Source: Rhynchospora pubera
Lineage: Eukaryota; Streptophyta; Magnoliopsida; Poales; Cyperaceae
Length of the DNA: 64,000 nt
Direction: 5' to 3'
NCBI GenBank assembly: GCA_028095005.1
Contig: CM051459.1
Coordinates: 317,380,513 to 317,444,512 of the forward strand
How positions within the stretch are numbered: the first letter of the stretch is position 1; each line of letters starts with the position of its first letter. Under the pieces are notes generated by a model, which searched no databases, was not told the DNA's origin, and worked only from the letters and a program-made list of their open reading frames with translations. The position numbers were made by a program, and so were the translations under genes. Positions 1-9,345 of the stretch are shown piece by piece.

Positions 1-260
1 GCGACACGCTGTGTCGCGCGGCAGCGGATCTGAATTTGTAATACTATACTCGAAGCATTCCATAGCTGTCAATTAAAATGCTATTATGCTATATGAGGTA
101 ATTAAGTATACCTAAACTGAACGAAAGTAATGGTTGAAATTAAGGTAAACAAGAATCGCTGAATTTTTTTTTGTTTTTTCTTTTATTTGTTATTGTTATG
201 TTTCTCTGCTTAGCAGCCGCCCCTAAGTTCTCTAAAAAAGAAGGATTCGCTAAATTTTAA
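1..260. other. Upstream flank of a probable SKP1 unit lying off the left edge
   Basis: This stretch matches 7790-8060, the DNA just upstream of the SKP1-like gene at 7532-6873. Shared text includes the run around ctcgaagcattc/ctcgaaacattc, a block near taatggttgaaatta, and the end at cttagcagc/ctaagcagc. The same order of blocks continues at 2240-2400 and 3334-4560 against 8060-9530. I infer that a third minus-strand SKP1-like unit lies immediately left of base 1. No coding sequence is present here. Confidence 0.55.
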
Positions 261-485
261 GTATATACTTACACTTATTTTATATTAATATTAATAGTCA
301 TAATATTATTTCAGAACTAATATTAATTATATTTCTATATTTTAACAAAAAATGAGGAGAAAAATATACCATTAATAAAATTTATAAATTAAACTAATGA
401 CAAAATTTTCAGAAAAATATAATATGGATTATAATTTATAAAGCAAGCACAAGAGTCCCAATGGGCCTTTAGGCCCAACAAACTT

Positions 486-2243
486 GCTTTGTAGCCGAAA
501 AAATTAATAATGACGTTACTGTTCATATTAATTTTGATAATAACAAAAAAAAATCAAAATTTTAATACTAACGTTGCTGGATCGTCATCCCAGTTGACGA
601 AAGCCCAATACCTTTGGATCGTCATCCCAGTTGACGATCCAAGCTTGGATCGTCATCCCAGTTGACGACCCAAGCTTGGATCGTCATCCGAAATGACGAT
701 CCAACGATCCAACAAAAAACAAATATTAAAAAAAAAGGTTGTGAAATTATTTTGTTTGGATCGTCATCCCAAATGACGATCCAAACAAAAAAATTTCAGA
801 ATTTTTTTTAATGCAAATTTTGCATTTTAGCCCCCAAAGTTTTTATTATTACAAAATATATAATTTATAATTAAAAATTAAACATAATTAAAACATCTAT
901 TATAAAAATATAAGTATATAATTAAATTATTGCATGTTAAATACATAATATTTTATATTTTTAAATATTTATTCATACATATATATATAATGTATCGTAT
1001 ATTTTATATATTAAATACATATTATTGTATATAATTAAAATATATGATACATATTATTATGTACATATATTTCTATGTATATTTATTTATACATTAAAAA
1101 AATTATATATTAATATCTACATTTAATGTATAACAAATTTTTTTTATTGGATTACTATGTAAAAATAATAATTTTAGTGTCATCGGCGAATAAATTTTAA
1201 TTATATATAATAATATGTGCGTGTTGGCACGACACGATGTGCGTGTTGACACGACACGATGCGACGCGACACGAATACAAAATTGACACGACACGACATG
1301 TCATGTCATAATTGTGTCGTGTTGGAACATTAGAAAGTTTGACACGATTCAACACGACACGATTCGACACGCAACACGACACGAACACGAATTAACACGA
1401 CACCTCAACACAAATCTAATTATTAATGTTGATTATTTAAGCAAAATTAATAATTTATTTTCAATTTATAATACCACATCATATTATTTACCATCATTTA
1501 AATCATAATATTGTTCTAATTTAATTATTATTTTTTATAAAAAATATTAATAAAAACTTTAAACTTAATTACATAATAAATTATAACGTTTAGTAATTTT
1601 TTTCTTAATTTTTATTTTTAATTTAAAAAATAATAAAATAATCTGACACAATTTGACACGACTAACACAACGTTTCAACACGACACGACACGATCGTGTC
1701 AGTCGTGTCGTGTCAGAATGCGTGTCATGTTGACTCTTCTCACCACTAAGCACGACACGACACGGTTAAAAAAGTAGTTCGTGTCAACACGACACGAGAC
1801 TCTAACACGATCGTGTTTGACACGACATGACACGGCACGCACGATGTGTAAATAAAATATAATAGATGTTTTAATTATGTTTTATTTTTAATTATAAATT
1901 ATATATTTTGTAATAATAAAAACTTTGGGGACTAAAATGTAAAATTTGCATTAAAAAAGAGAATCTGAATTTTTTTTGTTTGGATCGTCAAATGACGATC
2001 CAAACAAAAAAAATATCAGAATCTTTTTTTAATATGTGTTTTTTCCTTGGATCGTTGGATCGTCATTTCGGATGACGACCCAAGCTTGGATCGTCAACTG
2101 GGATGACGATCCAAGGGTATTGGGCTTTCGTCAACTGGGATGACGATTCAGCAACGTTAGTATTAAAATTTTGATTTTTTTTTGTTATTATCAAAATTAA
2201 TATGAACAGTAACGTCATTATTAATTTTTTCGGTGCTTTGTAG
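486..2243. mobile_element. Mutator-like element with ~400-bp terminal inverted repeats
   Basis: The element spans 495-2234 and is flanked by a perfect 9-bp direct repeat, gctttgtag, at 486-494 and 2235-2243. The left arm (495 to about 907) is the near-identical inverse of the right arm (about 1855 to 2234), and both outer ends read ccgaaaaaattaataatg. A 9-bp duplication with long TIRs is typical of Mutator-like elements. The arms contain several short hairpins built from ggatcgtcat and its complement. The core has no transposase ORF, so the copy is non-autonomous. The close match of the arms suggests a fairly recent insertion or arm homogenisation. Confidence 0.85.
1200..1850. repeat. acacgacacg-rich core repeats inside the Mutator-like element
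   Basis: Two blocks (about 1215-1410 and 1640-1845) are packed with short degenerate repeats of the type cacgacacga in both orientations. They look like the subterminal repeat clusters of non-autonomous hAT-type elements and may be a second element nested in the core of 495-2234. Short reading frames here are by-products of the repeat and show no domain. Confidence 0.55.
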
Positions 2244-2377
2244 TACCTCTAGAGTTACACTCAAAGTAATAGGAAAATTGTTTTGTAAGCGAAAGTGCTA
2301 CTATCTAAATTAACTAATATTGGAAACAAAATGCAGGATTGATGCTATTTTATATTGAGAGAAGAATAATTTAAAGG

Positions 2378-3333
2378 CTTTTATTTAATATTTAGAGAAA
2401 ATTTGTTTTATGCCACTATTAATCTTGTCAATTTCTAATATGCCATCTTTACATGACTATTTCAAAATATGCCACCATAAAATTGCCAAAATTAGTTTTA
2501 TGCCACTAAATCTTTCTAAATTATAATAAATTCTATATTTTTCATTTTAAAAGCTGTCAACCAATTTAAAAAACCCAAACTACCCTTCTTATTCAATTAT
2601 TTAAATATGTTAGGAAAGATATTGAAAAGGGGGGAAAAATACACGCCTTCCATGCATGTAGGAGATTTTCAAATACAATGTTTTATTTCCGATTTTGCTT
2701 TTATGTCAAATTATTATAATTTGTTATTTTCTTTACAGCGATGTAATACTTTTATTTGGGTTTATAAGCGAGGAGACTTTAAAGTCAAAGACCGTGTTCA
2801 AGGACGTACTTACTTGACTTCGACGTGGGGTATTGCTTACTTAGAACCATGTAGTAACAGAAGATTCAAGACGTAGACTGAATAATGATGGTTTAGTCAT
2901 ATTAATGTTGTGTTTTAAAAAATATTACATGTAAAACCCAGACACAAATAGTACGTACCATCCCATATAACTAGTGCTTCTCTAGCATATCCAAAAGCAG
3001 GACGTTTGAAATGTGCATCATTCTTAGAGAAATAAACAAAAATATTAATAAAAGGTAAAAAGACAACAAATTGTATGGATAAAAATTTAGTTAATATTTT
3101 TACCGATGAGAGCAACTGCTTAAAGTTCATTTGGTATGGCGTATTTCGTAATTTAATGTTTTACAGTGTATATGCGCAAAAAGACATTATGGTCATTTTT
3201 AATTGGCGGATGGCATAATAAAACTAATTTTTATTGTTTTAGAATGGCATAAAAACAATTAGCATCGAGTGATGGTATATTACAAATTTTGAATTTTTAC
3301 AGTGGCATAAACAAAATTGCCCCTTTTATTTAA
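2378..3333. mobile_element. Mutator-like TIR element, atgccact family
   Basis: The element (about 2389-3323) is flanked by an 11-bp direct repeat, cttttatttaa, at 2378-2388 and 3323-3333. Its ends share the inverted motif ttgttttatgccact / agtggcataaacaa. The paralogous region near 8090-8103 has no insert, which is a natural empty site. Degenerate copies of atgccact and its complement recur inside both ends as subterminal repeats. Two short reading frames inside (2607-2876 plus, 3130-2915 minus) could be captured host exons, but I recognise neither. The same terminal motif bounds the 7.5-kb element at 35566-43094. Confidence 0.75.
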
Positions 3334-3964
3334 ATTAGTAGAAGAAACAAACTTTTTCTAAAAGCTAAAGTTTTATTTTTATTCCAACGACAAGTTCACA
3401 ATCGACAGAAAATTGAATTGATCCGGATTTTGGTCGTTATGTTAATGGTATCAACAATAACGTAAGATGATATCATATCAATTTCCTTTTAATTACTTTA
3501 TTATTTGATATTATCATATTATAATATTGTACACAAAAAAAAAATCTTCTGTATATTGTATATTTTAAATTTTATATTATTTCCATATATTTTTGCCTTA
3601 TCTTACTATTTATTCGATTGTTTTATTCCTACAAAATAATTGTAAAGATCTTGTTCGAATCCTTTATTTCGGAAAGAACAATCCTACGTACAACGAGTCG
3701 TGCTTTAGTTTGTTTCAACATGCCTAAGGGTTTTATTGCCCAAAAAAAGTGTTTCAACTTTTACATAGGCCGAGCCCCTTTTTGTATGAACTTGGGAGTT
3801 AAGATGAATAGGAGTCCGGCCGGAAAAACATTACTTGACTCAGCCATCTTTGAAATATTTATTATTCCCAACCAAGATTAAAATTTTACTATGAAAATTA
3901 CACGATTCTCATTTCATCACGTTAGTGTTCCTTTGTTTTAATATTTTAAATTAAATTAAATAAT

Positions 3965-4280
3965 AACTAAACGTACGGGAAATTCTACCTTCTTTGAGGG
4001 ACCTTTTTGCAATTGCATTCTTCATCATCTGGAGGGAAAGATGTAATAGAATTTTCAGAGAAGTTGCTAACCAACCAGTTGATCTGCTGAAAAAAGTGCT
4101 GCTGGAATGGAATTTTGCTAGAAAATAACTTTCTTTTACTTATTCGCCTTTTTCTCTTTTTCTTTTATTTACTTGTATTTGCTAATTTAGCAACTTGCTA
4201 AATTTGTACTTGAATTTCTATTTAATATAAGATAGGGGTCTGATTCCTATTTTTCTTCAAAAAAAAACTAAACGTACGGG
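3965..4280 (+). mobile_element. 5'-truncated L1-type LINE (3' end)
   Basis: A 15-bp target duplication, aactaaacgtacggg, flanks the insert at 3965-3979 and 4266-4280. The insert ends in a short poly(A) run. Its start encodes, on the plus strand, a piece resembling the C terminus of plant LINE reverse transcriptase, with the conserved WRERxNRIF-type motif (here IWRERCNRIFRE). The paralogous sequence near 9436-9450 lacks the insert. This is a dead 5'-truncated copy. Confidence 0.8.
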
Positions 4281-4295
4281 CCGGTCTCTAGTGAG

Positions 4296-4487
4296 GATGG
4301 TTCAGGGAATTGCTCAGCACACTCCCACCTTACTCAATCACTCTCAAATTGACTAAAATGTCCTCATTCAAGTGCTAAAAGTCTGAAAAAAATCAATATA
4401 AAGTAGATGATAGTTTGGTCATTTTTGAAAAAAAATTAGGAGTGAACGAGCAAGTTGTGCATGACCTGAGCAATTCCCGATGGTTCA
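4296..4487. mobile_element. 174-bp MITE with gggaattgctcag termini and 9-bp TSD
   Basis: The element 4305-4478 begins gggaattgctcag and ends ctgagcaattccc, a perfect inverted repeat. It is flanked by the 9-bp direct repeat gatggttca (4296-4304 and 4479-4487). The paralogous site near 9465 is empty. The 9-bp duplication indicates a Mutator-type MITE. Related ends occur at 12029-12672 and at the right end of 8194-8943. Confidence 0.85.
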
Positions 4488-4599
4488 AATAGAATTGTTT
4501 TAATTTGATTCCAAAACGAACCGTTTAAATTTTGAATACTCCAATATTTTTTCAATTATACTAGCAAAACATATGGATAAATAAAAAAAATAAAATAAT

Positions 4600-5400
4600 T
4601 AATATTATTTTTGTTTTATATAGTATATGTTAGTCAATAAATATAGGTGGCTCAATCTACCAACGATGCAGTAGATATATTTCCAAAAAGAAAAAAATAA
4701 ATTATTTAAACATCTTTTTCGTAAAAGTGTCTGATCTTTTATCTGAAATGAAATCAGCATTTAGGCCACAGATTAGATTATATCAATATGTTACTGAGTC
4801 ATTGTAGGACATTTTTATGGATGCTTTTATAAATACCGACAAAAGATGTCCTTATATGTGGACAAATAAGAAAAAATAAAATAATGTTAGGCAATAAAAA
4901 TGAGTTGCTCAATTTATTAGTGATACAAATAGATATGTTGCTCAATTTGTTTATTTATTAGATGAAAAATTAAAATATATTATTGTTTCATCTAGTGATT
5001 TATATCTAACCACATATCAAATCAATCGAACATAACAAACATGTGGATACACGCTAGATCTAGCATGTAACTCCTATTAGATCAGTGCATTTATAAGGAG
5101 TAGAAACTAGAAAAAGTTGCTCTCATACGTGGAAAATAAATAAACAAAATAATGTTAGTCAATAGAGATATGTTGTTCAATCTACCAATAGATATGTTGC
5201 TTAATTTGTCTTCTTATTAGACTAAAAACCAAAACATAATATTATTTCGTCTAGCGATTGATATCCAATCACTTATCAAATTAATCGAATAACACAAACA
5301 TGTGGATACACTCTTGATCAAGCGTATAATTCCTCTTGATTCTATGCATTTATAAGAGTAGAGGTTAGGGATTTCTAATATGTTACCAGGTACATTACAG
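4600..5400. repeat. Diverged tandem repeat, period about 260 bp
   Basis: Three related copies start near 4629, 4887 and 5153. Shared landmarks are a gttag(t/g)caata start, a ttgctcaat(t/c)t block, and in the last two copies an acatgtggatacac block followed by gcatttataa. The first copy is the most diverged. No coding potential is seen. Confidence 0.5.
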
Positions 5401-5458
5401 GCGTGAGTGCTGGTATGCATATGGGAGAAAATAACAGGTACTTACATATGTACTAGGT

Positions 5459-5654
5459 GTGCATGGGGAAATTCACATCCTCTGCCGCGCGTGGCTGGCC
5501 GTAGTTTTTATTTCGACCGTCTGATCTAGTTTCAACGGTCCCTAAAAAATTACCGAATTAATAGGCTCGAAAAAATTGAACCGTCTAGATACGGCTCGTA
5601 TGAAAAGGTGCGGTTGTGCCGCCCGCGGCAGAGGATACGAATCCGTGCATGGGG
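5459..5654. mobile_element. 176-bp MITE, cacatcctctgcc family
   Basis: The insert 5469-5644 is flanked by a 10-bp direct repeat, gtgcatgggg (5459-5468 and 5645-5654). Its ends read inward as aaattcacatcctctgcc and, inverted, ggattcgtatcctctgcc. The same terminal motif bounds the element at 21106-21317 next to the synthetase gene, so the two copies form one family with Mutator-type 9-10-bp duplications. Confidence 0.75.
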
Positions 5655-6019
5655 CATTACTTCTATTATTTAGTAAAACTAAATGTAACCTACTGTCGGT
5701 ATTTAGTGCAATTCTACTAATATGAAAGTACTTACATCTAGCCTACATTAACTTCTACTGTTTTAATTAATTATCACATAAGATATGCCCTAATTGCACT
5801 CCATATTTTTTCCATGGTATTTCAATTCTCTTTATTTTTTTGCTAAGGAAAGAAATAATTAAAAAAAGCCAATTAAGTCTACCATTAATTGCGTGAAAAG
5901 CATTAATATAGCTAGTTATAATTATTTCCAATGAGAAATCGGAAACTTTATGAAATCATCTAATAATCGGTGTCTTTCAACTTTATATAATAATCGTTGT
6001 CAATGAAACTCTTTACGTG

Positions 6020-6540
6020 TTTATCCAATCTGTACCGTACCGTATAAGATGGGTATGGGTATGGATAAGAATTTTTTTTTTTGTTAATTTAATGGGTACG
6101 GGTACGGGTACAGGTAAAAACTATTTCGTATCTGTTTTCATAACGGGTAATTGCCACAATTAAAAATATACAATTACATGATACATATGGCATCTTATAT
6201 TGCATGATTGGTAAAAAATATTGTCAGATTTTATTTAAGATCTATAATTCTTTCCATTTAGTGTACGAAAAAATAAAAAAATAAAAATTTAAAATATTCA
6301 TCATCATTGTTGCACTTTATTAATATACTTATTGATATAATTTATTTATATGTACAAATTTTATTGTTATTATATCCATTTTTTACCGTTACCGTATTGT
6401 ACCGTTAATTCTTAACGGATTCGGGTAAGGTACGGATAAAGTTTTTTTAACGGGTACGGGTAAAGAAAATTTTAACGGATGCAGGTTTGAAAATACATTC
6501 TACTGTACCGTACCATACACATTGAAAACCCTACTCTCAA
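6020..6540. repeat. gggtacgggtac-rich, partly palindromic hAT-like element
   Basis: The left part (6030-6130) carries gggtacgggtacgggtac-type repeats and the right part (6380-6520) carries taccgttaccgtattgtaccg plus gggtacgggta. The outer parts contain taccgtaccgta on the left and tgtaccgtaccata on the right. Clustered short subterminal repeats around an AT-rich core resemble non-autonomous hAT elements. I did not find a clear 8-bp target duplication, so the limits are approximate. Confidence 0.4.
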
Positions 6541-6872
6541 GAATCCAAGTCCGTATCATTGCCAAGATAACAAAATTCAGATCGTTTGATTACAATCGCA
6601 ACCAGATTTATATTTGTTCAGAACAGTTCAATTTCTTCCAACTACAGTGAATCACTTAATATGAATTATAAAGCCTGCATAATGTGTGCATCAGTGCATG
6701 GATCATCTACGCTGAAAATTGAAAGAAAGGAAAGCTGGTTTTTTAGAAATTGATCTTTGATATCATATCAGCAATAAATCCTTCTCAACAAAGCAAACAG
6801 AATATTACACTAAAAGTTCCACGACCTTTCAACTTATCGATTCTGTATGTTTTTTTCTAAATCTGAAATTGT

Positions 6873-7532
6873 TTATTCAGTGTTTTGAAAAGCCCATGAA
6901 TGCTCCTTGCGTATCTCCTCTTCTTCCTCAGGGGTGAAGTCATTTTTGATGTTGAAGGTCTCGCGTATCTCCTCGGGTTGTTTCCCCGCAATTTTGTTTG
7001 CAGCAGCTTGGGCAGCGAGGTTAAGCAGCCCGCCAACATTGAGGTAATTGGCTGCCAAGATGAGATCAAAAAGAGTATTGTTGTTGACATTCATGAAGGC
7101 CTTGTCCCAATCCTCGAGATCCCGTTTCGCCTTCGCAGCAGCCGTCGCAGTAGCCGTTGCAGAAGAGCTCCCCTCCCCAGAATCCTTATTAGACGCTTTG
7201 GAAGCAGCCGTTGCAGAAGAGCTCCCCTCCCCGGAATCCTTATTATCTGCCTTGGAAGCATCCGGTGCAGACGAGCTCCCCTCCTCTGCTATCTCAGGTA
7301 TCGGTGCAGCTGCTGCCTTTTCTGCGTCAGCGACATGTTTCTGGCAGTACTCAATCACCTTTGAAAGGATCTTGGATGTAACGTTGGGCAGTGGGATGTT
7401 GGTTATGATGCAGTCGTCTTCCATCATGTTGCGGATCGTGCGGCACTCTCTCGCCACCTTCTCATTCACCACGAACTCCTCTCCGTCGGAGCTCACGAGT
7501 GTGATCATATTCTCGGTGCTACTGCTTGCCAT
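6873..7532 (-). CDS. SKP1-like protein with expanded linker (219 aa)
   Basis: SKP1-like adaptors join CUL1 to F-box proteins in SCF ubiquitin ligases, in nucleus and cytosol. Residues 1-70 form the BTB/POZ-like half (ITLVSSDGEEFVV, then IPLPNVTSKILSKVIEYC). Residues 138-219 form the C-terminal half that binds F-box helices, with LFDLILAANYLNV, EEIRETFNIKNDFTPEEE and the final WAF. Plant SKP1 proteins are usually about 160 residues; the excess is a Ser/Ala/Gly/Glu-rich linker (about 70-137) carrying an 18-codon tandem repeat. The C terminus runs WAFQNTE where most homologues end WAFE. The gene is intronless and intact. The neighbouring paralogue at 14679-14152 shares the layout with a shorter linker. 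Function is inferred from the family; the linker role is unknown. Confidence 0.93.
   Translation of the reverse strand: MASSSTENMITLVSSDGEEFVVNEKVARECRTIRNMMEDDCIITNIPLPNVTSKILSKVIEYCQKHVADAEKAAAAPIPEIAEEGSSSAPDASKADNKDSGEGSSSATAASKASNKDSGEGSSSATATATAAAKAKRDLEDWDKAFMNVNNNTLFDLILAANYLNVGGLLNLAAQAAANKIAGKQPEEIRETFNIKNDFTPEEEEEIRKEHSWAFQNTE
7153..7284 (-). repeat. 54-bp in-frame tandem repeat in the SKP1-like linker
   Basis: Copies begin at 7153 and 7207 and a partial third at 7261. Each full copy is 54 bp (18 codons), beginning gccgttgcagaagagctccc on the plus strand. On the coding strand it encodes a repeat built around KDSGEGSSSAT. Length is a multiple of three, so gain or loss of copies would keep the frame. 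The paralogue at 14152-14679 has only one partial equivalent. Confidence 0.85.
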
Positions 7533-7601
7533 CTCTTTCTTTCACAGAAGGGTTTTTGAATCAATTTCTGAAGTTGTGGCTTGGAAGCACTACAGGATCG
7601 T

Positions 7602-7609
7602 AGTATAAA
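7602..7609 (-). promoter_or_regulatory. Possible TATA element of the SKP1-like gene
   Basis: On the minus strand the run aatttata lies about 70 bases upstream of the start codon at 7532. The equivalent position upstream of the second SKP1-like gene has tatttatat. Conservation of position between the paralogues supports it; the motif itself is weak. Confidence 0.3.
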
Positions 7610-8182
7610 TTACGAGACGAAGCAAGGACAATATTAGTAATAATGCGAACTTCCTAAAAATAATAATCATATTAATGGTCTTAATTCCTTATTTAAATTT
7701 TTTTTTCGGAAACCTTACTTTATTATTAGTTTTGTCTCCTATAATTTTCTTTATAATAAATTTAAATTAGGAAAGCTGCAGATCAAATCTGAGCGAAATA
7801 AATCTGTACTCGAAACATTCAATAGCTGTCAACTAAAACCGCGATATGAGGTAATTAAGCATACCAAAACTAAGCGAAGTTAAAAATTAATGATATCTGA
7901 GGTAATTAATTAAACATGCTGCCTAAATTTTTTTTAATTTAAAGCATGCCTAAACTGAGCAAAGTAATGGTTGAAATTATGGTAAACAAGAATAGCTGAA
8001 TTCTTTTTGGTTTTCTTCTTTTATTTGTTATTGTTGCCTTTCTCTGCTAAGCAGCTCCAACTATATATATGAGAAGGATAATTTAAAGGTTTTTTTATTT
8101 AAAAAGGAGTAAAAAAAAAGGTAGTCTACAAACTTTCTTTAGAAAAAGAAATTTTTCTTTTTTTTTTATATTCCAGCGACAA

Positions 8183-8954
8183 GTTCAAAATCGGGGGTGA
8201 TAAGTATCATCCCAAAACACGTTTTAATTTTTTTTATTTTTGAAATATTTTTGGTCCCCACTGTTTCTCTTCCTCTCATTCTTTCCTATTTCGGTCCCCA
8301 CTGTTGCTCTCCCTCCCATCCTTTCTATTTTTGATCCACATTGTTTCTCTTCCTCTCATCCTTTCATATTTCAGTTCCCATTATTTATCTCCCTCCCATC
8401 TTTTTCATTTCTGATACTCATATTAACTACAACAGTTAGTATCCAAACTACAACAATTACTTATACTAACTACAACATATACATATATAACTTCAACAGT
8501 TACACATATAACTTCAACCGTTATATATATTAACTTCAATAGTTACATATATATATAACTACAACAGCTACATATATAACTTCAACAGTTACACATATAA
8601 CTTCAACAGTTACATATATAACTTCAACATTACATATATAACTTCAACAGTTATATATATTAATTTCAACAGTTACATATATAACTTCAACAATTATATA
8701 TATAATAACTATTAAGAGAAACAGCGAGGACCAAAAATAAAAAAGATGGAAGGAAGAGAAATAGTGGGGACCGAAATAGGAAAGTATGAGAGGAAGAGAA
8801 ACAGTGGGGACAAAAAATAAAAAGGATGGGAGGGAGAGCAACAGTGGGGACCGAACATATTCCAACAGTGGGGACCAAAAACGTGTTCCCACTGGGGATG
8901 ATGGAGACTGATGGAATCCAGAGGATGGTCTTAAGCAATTCCGGTTCAAAATCG
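8183..8954. mobile_element. 750-bp inverted-arm element with a minisatellite core
   Basis: An 11-bp direct repeat, gttcaaaatcg, flanks the insert (8183-8193 and 8944-8954). The paralogous site at 3394-3404 (gttcacaatcg) is empty, so the insertion is real. The arms are inverted copies rich in ggtccccactgtttctcttcc (left, from about 8253) and its complement (right, to about 8855). The right end reads agcaattccgg, like the gggaattgct MITEs, while the left end has drifted. The core is a 21-22-bp tandem repeat. There is no protein-coding content beyond repeat-derived reading frames. Confidence 0.75.
8425..8712 (+). repeat. 21-22-bp minisatellite, aacttcaacagttacatat type
   Basis: About a dozen degenerate copies of a 21-22-bp unit reading aacttcaacagttacatat follow each other. 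Variants replace aacttc with aactac and alter the atat tail. The array forms the core between the two inverted arms of the 8194-8943 element. Confidence 0.8.
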
Positions 8955-9042
8955 ATAGAAAATTGAAATGAATTGGATTTTGGCCGTAATGTTAATATTA
9001 TCAAGAATAATGTAAGGTGATATCATATCATTTTTTCTTTAA

Positions 9043-9345
9043 CTAGACATGCCAGTCACAACTTCGCTGTGCTATATTTTTTTTATGATAATAATTCAGC
9101 GTGAACTATCTTAATTCTCCAAATATATTTAATTCCTAAATTAAATGATGATTGATATGACTATTTTTTAATATATTTAGCCAAAAAAACTATGTTAATT
9201 ATAGAAAATACAAAAAAAAATTTAAAAACTATTCAAAATTATAAAAAATACAAAAAACTATTTTTTTATACAAAATAGCGATCAAAAATAAGAAAACAAT
9301 ATCGCAACTTAATTAATATTATATATTATAGATATAGATTATAGA
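9043..9345 (-). mobile_element. Small non-autonomous Helitron
   Basis: On the minus strand the insert starts TCTATAATCTATATC after a host A and ends with a short hairpin (cacagcgaagttgtg, one mismatch) followed by actggcatgt and CTAG before a host T. A TC start, a 3' hairpin, a CTRR end and insertion between A and T are the Helitron signature. The paralogous sequence at 3485-3500 reads ttttaattacttta without the insert, an exact empty site. At 303 bp it has no coding content. Confidence 0.75.

Noticed and set aside
1103..1753. Short frames rich in Cys, Arg, Val and Ser on the minus strand
   Set aside because: They are translations of the acacgacacg repeat, not genes.
6900..7608. Plus-strand reading frames of up to 186 codons opposite the first SKP1-like gene
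   Set aside because: They are antisense shadows of the SKP1 coding sequence and its GC-rich repeat; the minus-strand frame has all SKP1 motifs.
8240..9004. Phe/Ser/Leu-rich frames on both strands
   Set aside because: They are translations of the inverted arms and the 21-bp minisatellite in the 8194-8943 element.
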